Positions 8,515 to 17,340 of a stretch of DNA of 64,000 nucleotides are shown here, piece by piece. Numbering within the stretch: position 1 is the first letter of the stretch; every line of letters starts with the position of its first letter. Origin of the DNA: Sphingomonas sp. Leaf357 (GTDB lineage: Bacteria; Pseudomonadota; Alphaproteobacteria; Sphingomonadales; Sphingomonadaceae); the NCBI RefSeq assembly GCF_001423845.1, contig NZ_LMPM01000002.1, forward strand, positions 558,001-622,000, written 5' to 3'. The position numbers and the translations under genes were made by a program. The notes beneath the pieces are model-generated. The model saw only the letters and a list, made by a program, of their open reading frames with translations, made no database searches and had not been told where the DNA came from.

Positions 8515-9276
8515 ATGAGCGAAGAGACTGCGAAGGACGGCGCGATCGAAAGCCCGCCCGCGCCCCGCAAGCCGCGCGGCACCGGCCGCCGCCTGAACGG
8601 TGCCGTCGCGCACAAGCTCGGGCTCGCGATCCTGTCCGGCGAATATGCGCCCGGCGACACATTGTCGGGCGAGATCGCCTTTGCCGAGGAACTGGAGGTA
8701 TCGCGCAGCGCGTACCGCGAGGCGGTGCAGGTGCTGATGGCCAAGGGGCTGGTGGAGAGCCGCACCAAGACCGGCACGCGCGTACTGCCACGAAGCCGCT
8801 GGAATCTGCTCGACCCGGAAGTGCTGGCCTGGGCTTTTGCCGGCGAACCGGACGTGGATTTCGTGCGCGACCTGTTCGAACTGCGCGCGATCGTCGAGCC
8901 GGCGGCGGCGGGGCTGGCGGCGGAACGGCGCGACAAGGCCGATCTGAAGGTGATGAAGGATGCCCTCGCCGCGATGCGTCGTCACACGCTGTCGACCGAG
9001 GTCGGCCGCGCGGCCGACCGCGATTTCCACACCGCGATCCTGCAGGCGACGCGCAACGATGCGCTGTTGACGCTCAGCGCCAGCATCGGCGCGGCGGTCA
9101 ACTGGACCACGCAGTTCAAGCAGCGCGGCCGCACCCTGCCGCGCAACCCATTGCCCGATCATCTGCGCGTCTACGAGGCGATCCTGGCCGGCGATGCGAC
9201 GGCGGCGAGCGATGCGATGCGCGTACTGGTCGATCTGGCGCTGGACGACACGCGGACCGCGATGCGGCGACCGTAA
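8515..9276 (+). CDS. FadR-type GntR transcriptional regulator of the arabinan/galactose locus
   Basis: 253 residues. The start MSEETAKD has GAGGAGG seven bases upstream. The N-terminal winged helix (about residues 25-90) has the GntR pattern AILSGEYAPGDTL, SRSAYREAVQVL and GLVESRTKTGTRV. An all-helical FCD effector domain follows, with a metal-binding set suggested by ELRAIVEP, RDFHTAIL and HLRVYEAI. FadR-type regulators usually repress sugar-acid catabolism and let go when they bind a pathway acid. It is transcribed divergently from the seven-gene operon with an operator-like site between. The effector may be arabonate or 2-keto-3-deoxyarabonate (inference). Confidence 0.9.
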   Translation: MSEETAKDGAIESPPAPRKPRGTGRRLNGAVAHKLGLAILSGEYAPGDTLSGEIAFAEELEVSRSAYREAVQVLMAKGLVESRTKTGTRVLPRSRWNLLDPEVLAWAFAGEPDVDFVRDLFELRAIVEPAAAGLAAERRDKADLKVMKDALAAMRRHTLSTEVGRAADRDFHTAILQATRNDALLTLSASIGAAVNWTTQFKQRGRTLPRNPLPDHLRVYEAILAGDATAASDAMRVLVDLALDDTRTAMRRP

Positions 9277-9290
9277 TGGGCGTCAGCCCA
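9277..9290 (+). terminator. Short hairpin after the GntR gene
   Basis: TGGGC-GTCA-GCCCA starts directly after the TAA stop codon. It has a 5-base stem with no clear T run, so it is a weak terminator candidate. The larger inverted repeat at 9298 follows at once. Confidence 0.3.
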
Positions 9291-9297
9291 TAACGCT

Positions 9298-9383
9298 CGT
9301 CATCCCCGCGAAGGCGGGGATCCCGCTGCCTTGCCCCGCAGCCAGAAGTAGAAGCGGGATCCTCGCCTTCGCGAGGATGACGG
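9298..9383. repeat. REP/BIME-like paired inverted repeat
   Basis: Two palindromic units face each other. CGTCATCCCCGCGAAGG continues to GGGGATCCCGC, and about 30 bases later AGCGGGATCC leads into CGCGAGGATGACGG. Each unit has a CGCGAAGGCG-type palindromic centre, and together they can fold into one large cruciform. This is the look of dispersed intergenic palindromes seen in many proteobacteria. It fills the convergent gap between the GntR gene and the GH43 gene and may act as a transcription stop for both. Confidence 0.75.
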
Positions 9384-9392
9384 GAGTTACGG

Positions 9393-10412
9393 CTACCGCC
9401 CCGGAAACGCCGCGACGATCCTGTCATACTCGGCGCGCGAAATCGCGATCATCGATCCGTGCCGGGTGCCCGCCGGCATCTCGTAGCGGTTCCATTCGGG
9501 CACGCCGCTATTGCCCGACACCTGATACCACGGCCCTTCCAGTTTCGGCGCCGTCGACAGGCCGTAGCTCGTGCCGGCATATTGCTCGTAATAAAGCAGC
9601 CAGTCCGCCCCGTTCGGCGCGCGCACGATCGTCGGTGCCTCGCGGAAATTGGGGCTGAGCGGCGGGCCGGGCAACGGGTACAGACCGAGCAAGGATTTCG
9701 CGCAACTGATCCGGATCGTCTTGCCGGTCGGCCAGGCATAGGACGGATAGCGTTCGTCCTTGATCACGACGCAATAGCCGTTCGGGCCGTTCGGCTGCAC
9801 GATCGTGTCGATCGTCGCCATGTCCCACGCGAACAGCCGGCGCGGCGGCGCGGCGAAGGTCTTGAGATCGGGCGACCGGACGTAGAGCGTGCGCTGGCTG
9901 CCCCAATAGCGCTCCGGATCCTCGGCCGAACCGTCGAGATTGGGTGTGTGCCAGGTCAGCAGGAATTGCCGCGAGGGCGGGTCGTAGAACAGTTTCGGCG
10001 CGCCGATCCGCGGCAGCGTGTGCGGATGGCCGGGGATGTTGTTCAAATCCGGCCGGTAGGTGCCGAAGCTGGTCCAGCGCACCAGATCGTCGGACACCCA
10101 GAAGCGGATCAGCGGATCGTCGTCGCCCTTGTTGCCGACGAGGTAATAGCGTCCGTCCCCGCCGCGCGCGATCGAAGCGTGGCCGTGATAATCCGCCGAA
10201 ACGGGCCTGCCGCCGTTCAGCCGCGTCCAGTGCAGTCCGTCGAGGCTGATCGAATAATACAGCTCGCCGTAATGCTCCTTAGTCATGTGCGCGAACAGGT
10301 ACGCCTTGGCCGGATCGACGTATGGCGTCACCGGCCCGCCCGGCACCTCGGCACCGGACAGGGCCGCCGGCATCGCCAGCGCGACCACGAGCGCCAACGC
10401 GACCCGGCGCAT
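9393..10412 (-). CDS. GH43-like beta-propeller protein, possibly atypical catalytic site
   Basis: 339 residues with signal peptide MRRVALALVVALAMPAALSG. The ATG lies two bases after the stop of the GH5-like gene. Propeller features are SISLDGLHWTRL, GDGRYYLVGNKGD, GAPKLFYDPPSRQFLLTWH, NFREAPTIVRAPNGADWLLYYE and LEGPWYQVSG. The acid Glu (REAPTI) and an Asp (FYDPP) can be placed. The usual first catalytic Asp (RDPSI-like, before DGRYYLV) reads GHASI, so the general base may be missing or moved. It is the last gene of the TBDR-led operon. It may be a divergent hydrolase or a glycan-binding propeller; the exact subfamily is unknown. Confidence 0.7.
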   Translation of the reverse strand: MRRVALALVVALAMPAALSGAEVPGGPVTPYVDPAKAYLFAHMTKEHYGELYYSISLDGLHWTRLNGGRPVSADYHGHASIARGGDGRYYLVGNKGDDDPLIRFWVSDDLVRWTSFGTYRPDLNNIPGHPHTLPRIGAPKLFYDPPSRQFLLTWHTPNLDGSAEDPERYWGSQRTLYVRSPDLKTFAAPPRRLFAWDMATIDTIVQPNGPNGYCVVIKDERYPSYAWPTGKTIRISCAKSLLGLYPLPGPPLSPNFREAPTIVRAPNGADWLLYYEQYAGTSYGLSTAPKLEGPWYQVSGNSGVPEWNRYEMPAGTRHGSMIAISRAEYDRIVAAFPGR

Positions 10413-10414
10413 GC

Positions 10415-11578
10415 TCAACGCCGTCTGGCGCGCGGTGGCATGGCGATCGGCTCGGCCGGCGGCACGACGCCCTTCGGCGCGGCCGACAGACGGCGGATCA
10501 GATCGGTTTCCGCCTTGCGATACGGCGTGCCGTCGGCGCGGAAGACTTCGTGGAACCAGATCGTCGGCTCGGACAAGACGTAGGGCTTCTGCCAGCTGTC
10601 CCAGGGCAAACGAGTCTGCGTCCGACCATCGACGAAGCCCCAGTTCATCGCCGCGACATTGTATCGCTTGGCGATCGGCAGCGAGCCGTCGAAGGTCGAT
10701 CCGTTGCCGCGCGCCATATATTCGGTGCACAGGATCGGCCGGTTGTACGGCAGCAATTGCTTGATCCGGCCCTCGAACGTCTCCGGCCAATTGTAATCGT
10801 GGAACGTCACGATGTCCGACTGCGCGAGTTGCAGCTTCTCCATCGGCGAGCCCTTGCCGCCCGGCGTCCAATCGTTGCCCAGCCACACGCCCGATGTCAG
10901 CGGCTGGCTCGGATCGGCATCGCGCGCCCAGCCGAACACCTGCGCCAACAGCGCGCGGACCAAAGGCTCCTTGCCCTCCTGCCCCTTATACTGATCGGCA
11001 CCGTTGTCCGGTTCGTTCCATACGTCCCAGCCGAGAATGCGATCGTCGTTGGCAAACGCGCCGATCACCCCCTGCACATAGGCTTTGTACGCCGGATAGC
11101 GCGCGCGATCGCGCAGGCCCGGCATGCCCGGACCCTGTACCCAGCCGGAATTGTGCACGCCCGGGATCGGCGGATGCTGCGGCCCGAGCTTGGGATCGGG
11201 ATCCCAGCAACTGTCGAACAGCACGAACAGCGGCTTGATCCCGTGGGCTTTCGCGATCGTCAGGAATTCGCCGATGCGCCGCTTGAAGCCCTCCGGATCC
11301 TGCTGCCACAGCTGATCGTGCAGGAACACGCGCATCGTGTTCATGCCGATGCTCTGGGCCAGATTTAGTTCGTAATCGATCCGCTTGGGATCCCAAGTCG
11401 CCTCCTGCCACATCTCCAGCTGGTTGATCGCGCTGGCCGGCGTGTAATTGGACCCGACCAGCCACGGCTGTTTGGCATACCAGCCATTGGCCTGTGCCTC
11501 GGTCCAGCGCTCCCGCGCCTCGGCGGGGCCGGCAAAGGCGGCGGCCGTGCCCAGCAGGGCGACGACGAACAGCTTCAT
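10415..11578 (-). CDS. Clan GH-A (GH5-like) glycoside hydrolase, secreted
   Basis: 387 residues with signal peptide MKLFVVALLGTAAAFAGPAEA. It has a TIM-barrel layout with the two clan GH-A acids: the acid/base Glu in GWDVWNEPDNG and the nucleophile in PILCTEYMARG, plus FHDYNWPETFEG between them. Similar proteins are often labelled 1,4-beta-xylanase or cellulase-family, but neither activity is shown by the sequence. In an arabinan/galactan locus an exo- or endo-acting galactanase or arabinosidase is equally possible. A Pro/Arg-rich tail ends the protein. The gene follows the mutarotase gene by 25 bases. Confidence 0.75.
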   Translation of the reverse strand: MKLFVVALLGTAAAFAGPAEARERWTEAQANGWYAKQPWLVGSNYTPASAINQLEMWQEATWDPKRIDYELNLAQSIGMNTMRVFLHDQLWQQDPEGFKRRIGEFLTIAKAHGIKPLFVLFDSCWDPDPKLGPQHPPIPGVHNSGWVQGPGMPGLRDRARYPAYKAYVQGVIGAFANDDRILGWDVWNEPDNGADQYKGQEGKEPLVRALLAQVFGWARDADPSQPLTSGVWLGNDWTPGGKGSPMEKLQLAQSDIVTFHDYNWPETFEGRIKQLLPYNRPILCTEYMARGNGSTFDGSLPIAKRYNVAAMNWGFVDGRTQTRLPWDSWQKPYVLSEPTIWFHEVFRADGTPYRKAETDLIRRLSAAPKGVVPPAEPIAMPPRARRR

Positions 11579-11603
11579 GGTGTCTCTCCGGAAACGGGTC
11601 GGG

Positions 11604-12752
11604 TCAGCGCCCGGTGATCAGCTTGTAGACGATCGTGTTCTTGTACGTCTGGCCGGGGTTCAGCCGTACCGAGGGAAAGTTCGGCTGGTTCGGCGCATCC
11701 GGGAACAGCTGCGGCTCCATCACGATCGCGTCGCCCATGCGGTAGATCTGGCCCTTCTTGCCGGTGATCGTGGCGTTGAAGAAATTGCCCGAATAGAATT
11801 GCAGCCCCGGCTGGTTCGACCACAATTCGTAGCCGCGCCCGGACACCGGCTCGATCACCTTGGCCATCAGGTGGATGCCGGGCGTCACCGCGGTGCCGAT
11901 CACCCAATTGTGATCGTAGCCGCGGCCATAGGCGATCTGCGGATCGCGCGCATCGCGCACCCGATCCCCGATCGTGCGCGGCGTGCGGAAATCGAACACC
12001 GTGCCGGCGACCGGCACATGCTGCCCGGTCGGGATCGCGGTCGCGTCGGTCGGCGTGTAGCGCTCGGCCGGGATCGTCACGACATGCCCCATCGCGCCGC
12101 GCGGCGAGCCGACACCGGCGAGATTCCAATATGCGTGGTTCGAGATGTTGACGACCGTCGGCTTGTCGGTGGTCGCGCGATATTCGATCGTCAGCTGGTT
12201 CTTCTCGTCGAGCGAATAGGTCGCGTAGGTCGTGACGGTACCGGGATAGCCCATGTCGCCGTCCGGACTGACATAGCGCAGCGTGACCGAGGCGGAAGGT
12301 CCGCTCTTCACGTCGGTCACCTCCCACAACACCTTGTCGAACCCCTTGCTGCCGCCGTGCAGCGAGTTCGGCCCGTCATTGGTCGGCGTATTGTAGGTCT
12401 TGCCGTCCAGCGTGAAGCGGCCCTTGGCGATGCGATTGGCGACGCGGCCGACGGTGGCGCCGAAGAATTCGGGCTTGGCGAGATAGCCGGCGAGCGTGTC
12501 GTAGCCGATCTGGACGTCCTCCACCTTGCCGGCCTTGTCGGGCATCAGCAGTGCCTGCAGCGACGCGCCGAGCGCGATCACCGTGGCGGAGACGCCGCGC
12601 CCGTTGGTCAGCGTCACCGCCGGCACGTCGCGCCCGTCGGGCATCGTGCCGAAGCTCGATTTCTTCGCTTCGGCCGACAACGCCGGGGTGGCGGCGACGG
12701 TGCCGATCGCGAGCGTCGCTAAGGCCGTCGCGGCAAGGAAATTGCGGTTCAT
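11604..12752 (-). CDS. galM: Aldose 1-epimerase (mutarotase), exported
   Basis: 382 residues with an N-terminal signal peptide ending near TPALSA, so it acts in the periplasm. GalM hallmarks are GRVANRIAKGRFTLDG, NDGPNSLHGG, the catalytic His in ISNHAYWNLAG, GLQFYSGNF and the catalytic Glu in IVMEPQLFPDAPNQPNFPS. It interconverts alpha and beta anomers of galactose, arabinose or similar sugars. Hydrolases release one anomer and the 1-dehydrogenase may prefer the other, so a mutarotase fits here. It lies 45 bases after a GH43 gene in the same operon. Confidence 0.92.
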   Translation of the reverse strand: MNRNFLAATALATLAIGTVAATPALSAEAKKSSFGTMPDGRDVPAVTLTNGRGVSATVIALGASLQALLMPDKAGKVEDVQIGYDTLAGYLAKPEFFGATVGRVANRIAKGRFTLDGKTYNTPTNDGPNSLHGGSKGFDKVLWEVTDVKSGPSASVTLRYVSPDGDMGYPGTVTTYATYSLDEKNQLTIEYRATTDKPTVVNISNHAYWNLAGVGSPRGAMGHVVTIPAERYTPTDATAIPTGQHVPVAGTVFDFRTPRTIGDRVRDARDPQIAYGRGYDHNWVIGTAVTPGIHLMAKVIEPVSGRGYELWSNQPGLQFYSGNFFNATITGKKGQIYRMGDAIVMEPQLFPDAPNQPNFPSVRLNPGQTYKNTIVYKLITGR

Positions 12753-12797
12753 GATGTCATCCTCTTGTGCGGTATCTCGCGGGTATCGGCCGCTGTA

Positions 12798-13751
12798 TCA
12801 GTCGGTCATCCGAACGGGCAGTATCGTCCCGTCCTTGGCATAGGTCAGCCGATCGATCGCGATCTGTCGCTCGCCCTTGAACGGTGCGCCGCCCATCGGC
12901 TTCTCCCAGCGATGATAGACGATCAGCCACTGCCCCGTCTTGGGATCCCGCACGAAGCTGTGATGCCCCGGCCCCTTGTGCCGCGCATCGCTGGACAGGA
13001 TCACGCCGCGATAGGTCCACGGCCCGGTCGGCGAAGCGGCGGTGGCGTAATGCACCGAATAGTCCGGCCCGTTCCAATGCCCATGACTGTAGGACAGGTA
13101 ATAGACGCCGTTGCGTTCGTGCATGAACGCGCCTTCGGTGAATTGCGGCGGCGTGGCGACGGTGATCTCGTGATCGACATGCACCATATCGGGCGTCAGC
13201 TCGAACACGCGCAGCTTCGCGCCCGCGCTGCCGCCGGCATAGAGATAGGCCTTGCCCGATCTGGCGTCGACGAAAGTCATCGGATCGATCGCCTCGAAAC
13301 CGCGCCCGTCCTTGACCAGTTCACCGGTCAGCAGCGGTTTGCCGCTGTCGACATACGGCCCCTCGGGACGGGAGGCGACCGCGACGCCGATGCGGCTGGG
13401 CGTAGGGTTCTGCGGCCCGACCGAATAATAGAGATACCATTTGCCGCCGCGCATCGCGACGCCCGGTGCCCAAAGGAAATGCTCCCGCGCGCCGTCGTCG
13501 CCGATCCACTTGATCTGGTCGCGCCGGATCAGTTCGCCACGGCTCTTCCAATGCTTGCGGTCGGCCGAGGAGAAGGCCCCGAACCGGTCCGCCTCCCAGC
13601 TTCCGCCCGGCCCACCGGTCGGGAACACCCACAACTCCCCATCGACATACATCGCATGCGGATCGGCACCCTGGAATTGCGGATTGTCGGCCAGCGCGCC
13701 GCTCGGCACGGCCGATGCCAACGCGACCGCGGCAAGCAGGAGATACCTCAC
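12798..13751 (-). CDS. GH43-family glycoside hydrolase (secreted)
   Basis: 317 residues starting from a GTG that overlaps the upstream stop (GTGA). The signal peptide is VRYLLLAAVALASAVPSGALA. The GH43 triad is visible: Asp in GADPHAMYVDG (base), Asp in EAIDPMTFVDA and Glu in FTEGAFMHERNG (acid); KGPGHHSFVRD supplies the conserved His region. FLWAPGVAMRGGKWYLYYS is a typical blade. It probably releases L-arabinofuranose or D-xylose from oligosaccharides. The subfamily cannot be fixed by eye. It is third in the TBDR-led operon. Confidence 0.87.
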   Translation of the reverse strand: MRYLLLAAVALASAVPSGALADNPQFQGADPHAMYVDGELWVFPTGGPGGSWEADRFGAFSSADRKHWKSRGELIRRDQIKWIGDDGAREHFLWAPGVAMRGGKWYLYYSVGPQNPTPSRIGVAVASRPEGPYVDSGKPLLTGELVKDGRGFEAIDPMTFVDARSGKAYLYAGGSAGAKLRVFELTPDMVHVDHEITVATPPQFTEGAFMHERNGVYYLSYSHGHWNGPDYSVHYATAASPTGPWTYRGVILSSDARHKGPGHHSFVRDPKTGQWLIVYHRWEKPMGGAPFKGERQIAIDRLTYAKDGTILPVRMTD

Positions 13752-14293
13752 TGGCCGTAATCCAGCACGAACACCGGCCCGATGTCGATGATCTGCTTGG
13801 CGCAGGCGAGATGGAAGGCGGCGTTCAGCCCGCCGGCAGGATAGGCGCGATCGGCCTTGCCCATCAGCTTGTACATCTTCCATTCCGGCGTGACGTCGAA
13901 CGGCTGTTCGAAGATCGTTCGCACCACCGGCGTCGCTTCGAGCTGGACGCGGCAGATCTTGCCCGGCGCATTCGCCTCGGTGCGTTGCGCGCGCGCCCAG
14001 AAGGCGACGACGACACGATCCCCAGCCTTTACCGGCTTCAGCGTCGGCGTGACCACCCCGACGCGCCAGAAATCCGGGGCGGCGCTGCTGATCTGTATAC
14101 GCAGCGCCTTGCCAAACTGAACGGTCTTGTCGCTGCGAGGCTCGGGCGGAATAGGCTGACCGTAGGGGCGAAACGCCTCGGGCCGTGGATCGTTGACTAG
14201 CCTGTCGGCCATCGTCGCCTCGGTCGTTTGTGCCATGACGGCCATAACGGGTGCGGCGATCGCCGCTGCTCCCCACAACATGAGAAATTTCAT
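13748..14293 (-). CDS. Secreted carbohydrate-binding-like (CBM4/9-type) single-domain protein
   Basis: 181 residues starting MKFLMLWGAAA, with GGGGAGGA eight bases upstream. After a signal peptide there is one beta-rich domain with the pattern seen in CBM4/9-type jelly rolls: ALRIQISSAAPDFWRVGVV, VKAGDRVVVAFWARAQ, PEWKMYKLMGKAD and an ending VFVLDYG. No catalytic residues are apparent. It sits between the TBDR (13-base gap) and a GH43 gene (4-base overlap). It may be a glycan-binding partner of the receptor, analogous in role but not in family to Bacteroidetes SusD (inference). Confidence 0.65.
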   Translation of the reverse strand: MKFLMLWGAAAIAAPVMAVMAQTTEATMADRLVNDPRPEAFRPYGQPIPPEPRSDKTVQFGKALRIQISSAAPDFWRVGVVTPTLKPVKAGDRVVVAFWARAQRTEANAPGKICRVQLEATPVVRTIFEQPFDVTPEWKMYKLMGKADRAYPAGGLNAAFHLACAKQIIDIGPVFVLDYGQ

Positions 14294-14306
14294 TCCCATC
14301 CTCCCC

Positions 14307-17117
14307 TCAGAAGCGGAACCGCACCCCGAGCGAATAGGCGCGCTCAATATACAGAACCTGACGCCGATAAGTATCTCCGGTGTTATACGCGCGGTCTCGC
14401 TGGATAGGGTTACCGAGCAGATTTATGATATCAAACGCAACGGTGATGTTCGGCACCGGCGTTATTGAGGTCGAGAAATCGACCTGGCCGCGACCTTTCT
14501 CGATTGTCGGATGAGCGACCGGATCGAACGTTTCCAAGGAATAATAGGAAACAAAATCAGAGCGATAGTTATAGGCTACACGAGCGGAGAATTTCGGCCG
14601 CTCGTACAATGCAACTACATTGTAGGCCCATTTCGACACGCCCGGAAAACGCTGCTGCTGGTTGTTGTAGGTCACCGCGAAGTTAGGCTGCAAATCGCCC
14701 TTGGCATCAATATAAGTTCCGTTAGCCTGCAGGCCAAAGCCCTTGGCCCAGTCGGGCAGCCCATCGATATCGAGAAAGCTGGTGAATTGAACCTCTGCAC
14801 CTTGAAGCCGCGTCTTGCCCAGGTTCACCACTTGGTCGATAGCAACAAGGCCGTAGGTCGGATCGCGGTAGACATTGTTGACGCTCGCCAGGAAGCCTTG
14901 GACGTCGTGCCGGAACACTGCTGCACTGAAGAAACCGGTACGTGAAAAGTAATATTCAAGGCTGGCGTCGTAATTATTCGATGTTAGCGGCTTCAGACCA
15001 GGATTTCCCTGCGATCCGCCACGGGCACAGTTTCTGCTATTATAGTCGGCGCTAGTGGGATCGAGGCAAGGACTCCCCGCCGGGAAGGTCGGCGGAGATC
15101 CAAGTGAAAGGAACGGTCGGAGGTCGATAAAGTTTGGCCGAGTTCTCGTCTTCGTATAGGCAAGCCGTAGCTGTAGCTTGTCATTAAAGGCAACGCGAGC
15201 GCTTCCGTTCGGAAGATAATCAGTGTAGTCGCTGTTACCGGTGTCCGTGACCGTGTTTATACGGAGCTTGGTCTTGACTGCGCGCAGCCCGGCCAGCCCG
15301 TCGATCGTGATCCCTCCTAGTTCAAACCCATACTTAAGCTGTGCATAGGCGGCGTAGGACTTTTCATTGGCGCGGAATCGTTGGCCAGGATCGAAAGCCA
15401 CCGTGCCGGCCGGCTCCTTGAAGAACGCGCGCAGGGCGGGGAGGTTGTCGCGAATACTGTCCCGCGTGAGCGCTGCATATGCGGCGTTGGGTTGCGCGCT
15501 ATTGTAGGTGAAACCCGGTAGGCTGGTCGTGACGAACGCACCTGGCAGCGAAGTTAGCGGAATCTGCAGGTCTTCAAAAAAAACTGGAGGCAGCCCATTC
15601 GCAGCAGGCACCGCCACGTTATTGTAGATGTTGCCAAAATCACGGGCCGCATCACGATTATCGTAGCGCACGCCGACCTGCAGTCGCTTGAGAAAGCCTA
15701 GGTCCAGATCGTAGGATACGTCAGTCCGCGCCTGCCAGTCCTTGCCGCTTACCACCGTCAATTCCTGATACAGGCCCCGGGCAACGAAGTTTGCAGGATT
15801 GCCGATGCTGTAATTAAGGAAGGTCTGCGATGGGCCACCGTCCTGCGCCACGTCGAAATAAGACGTGTGCGATGGCGAACCAACGGTGGCGTAATCCACA
15901 TTAACGAGATCGGCGGTGTATTTGCTGTTGGTGTAAGCCACATCGGCCGAAATCTGAAGCCTGTCGCGTTTCCAAGTCGCACCGGCACCGCCCTGATACG
16001 TGTCGGTCTTACCGTTGAATGAGCCGGTGTATCCGTCTGGCCGCACCGCGCCGCTGACGGTCGCGCTCGAAATTTGGTTGGTACCCGGGATGGTGGTTAC
16101 GTTCGAAAGCGTGATGCCGCCGAAGTTCGGGATGAACATCCAGCGGTTGTAATCTTTCGATCGAAAGCCCTGGTACAGACCATCAGCGTAAATTTCGAGT
16201 TCAGGCGTCGGCTTCCACTGGAACGCGGCGTTGGCCGACGGTCGGTAGCGCGCGCCGTAGCCGAGGAAATTGCCCTGCGCATCGGGAAAGCGTAAGCCGG
16301 GCTGCACGCCGGGCGCGTTATTCGCATCGGTCGTGGCGATGACAACCGACTGTTCGCGGCTCGAATCAAGGAAGTTGATGCCCACGTAAGAAACGTTCAA
16401 CAACAGGCCCATTTCACCCACGCCCGTGTTCCAACGATCGCTGATCAGCAGGTTGCCGTTGGGCACGATCTTCTCGGACTGTTGAGACAGCACGCCGTTG
16501 AGCGACCCGGACAATTCGAAACCGTTGAAGTCGAAAGGCTTGCGACCACGCACGTTGATCTCACCTGCAATGCCCCCTTCGATCTGGTTGGCAAGGCCCG
16601 ATTTGTAGACTTCAAGCGCGGCAACCGTCCCAGCGGGGAAATCCTGGATCTGAACGTAACGCCCTTCGGCGGTGAAGATCTGGCGACCGTTATAGGTGGT
16701 GGTCAGATCGGGCAGGCCGCGTACGGTGACGCCCGCCGATTCGCCGCCGCCCCGCGTGACGGCTACACCTGCGACGCGCTGCAGCGCGGAGGATGCAAAG
16801 GTATCGGGCAGCTTGCCGATATCCTCGGCGACGACCGCGTCGACGATACCGTCGGACAGGCGCTTGATATTCTGCGCCGACTGGAGGCTGCGGCGAAAAC
16901 CGGTGACGGTGATCGTCGAGCCGTCATCGGGCGTTTCCTGCACGGCAGGATCGGGCGAGGCGGGATTGACGCTCTGGTCGGACGGCGCGTCGGGCTTCGG
17001 CGCATCCTGCGCATCGGTCGCCGGACTGGCGGGGCTCGTTTGCGCCGCCGCTGGCGAAAGTCCGACAATCAGCGCGAACGCAGCCACGGACGCACTCAAT
17101 ACCGACTTGCTCTTCAT
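14307..17117 (-). CDS. TonB-dependent receptor, carbohydrate type
   Basis: 936 residues. The ATG at 17117 has GGGGAAGAGG upstream; a GTG one codon earlier is less likely. A signal peptide ends at AAAQ. The plug domain (about residues 70-200) contains VTGFRRSLQSAQ, a VRGLPD motif and ALEVYKSG. A long 22-strand-type barrel follows, ending in the aromatic YSLGVRFRF. It is the type of large receptor common in Xanthomonas and Caulobacter, here heading an operon of glycan enzymes, so it probably imports arabinan or arabinogalactan oligosaccharides. The barrel-coding part (about 14.3-16.4 kb) is clearly lower in GC than the plug-coding part and the neighbours. Confidence 0.93.
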   Translation of the reverse strand: MKSKSVLSASVAAFALIVGLSPAAAQTSPASPATDAQDAPKPDAPSDQSVNPASPDPAVQETPDDGSTITVTGFRRSLQSAQNIKRLSDGIVDAVVAEDIGKLPDTFASSALQRVAGVAVTRGGGESAGVTVRGLPDLTTTYNGRQIFTAEGRYVQIQDFPAGTVAALEVYKSGLANQIEGGIAGEINVRGRKPFDFNGFELSGSLNGVLSQQSEKIVPNGNLLISDRWNTGVGEMGLLLNVSYVGINFLDSSREQSVVIATTDANNAPGVQPGLRFPDAQGNFLGYGARYRPSANAAFQWKPTPELEIYADGLYQGFRSKDYNRWMFIPNFGGITLSNVTTIPGTNQISSATVSGAVRPDGYTGSFNGKTDTYQGGAGATWKRDRLQISADVAYTNSKYTADLVNVDYATVGSPSHTSYFDVAQDGGPSQTFLNYSIGNPANFVARGLYQELTVVSGKDWQARTDVSYDLDLGFLKRLQVGVRYDNRDAARDFGNIYNNVAVPAANGLPPVFFEDLQIPLTSLPGAFVTTSLPGFTYNSAQPNAAYAALTRDSIRDNLPALRAFFKEPAGTVAFDPGQRFRANEKSYAAYAQLKYGFELGGITIDGLAGLRAVKTKLRINTVTDTGNSDYTDYLPNGSARVAFNDKLQLRLAYTKTRTRPNFIDLRPFLSLGSPPTFPAGSPCLDPTSADYNSRNCARGGSQGNPGLKPLTSNNYDASLEYYFSRTGFFSAAVFRHDVQGFLASVNNVYRDPTYGLVAIDQVVNLGKTRLQGAEVQFTSFLDIDGLPDWAKGFGLQANGTYIDAKGDLQPNFAVTYNNQQQRFPGVSKWAYNVVALYERPKFSARVAYNYRSDFVSYYSLETFDPVAHPTIEKGRGQVDFSTSITPVPNITVAFDIINLLGNPIQRDRAYNTGDTYRRQVLYIERAYSLGVRFRF

Positions 17118-17197
17118 CACCCTCTTCCCCTTGCAGAGCCGTCGGTATTCCGAGCGGCTGGTGCCCCTGCTAGAATTTTAGAAGCGCACAGGCAAGA

Positions 17198-17218
17198 TGC
17201 ATTTGTCGGAGAAATGCA
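17198..17218. promoter_or_regulatory. Putative GntR operator, copy B (best palindrome)
   Basis: The arms TGCATTT and AAATGCA pair perfectly around GTCGGAG. Counting 10 bases each side of the central G at 17208, nine of ten pairs match. It lies about 80 bases upstream of the TBDR start codon. Confidence 0.7.
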
Positions 17219-17340
17219 CACCTGTTGCAATTTGGAAACATATGCCTCCGCAAGACGAACGCAGTAGCCCGTCAGAACCGGTCGCGACCAGCGCATGAAA
17301 ATCGTGGTTGCCGGACCGACGCACGCCAGCTATCCCGTCA

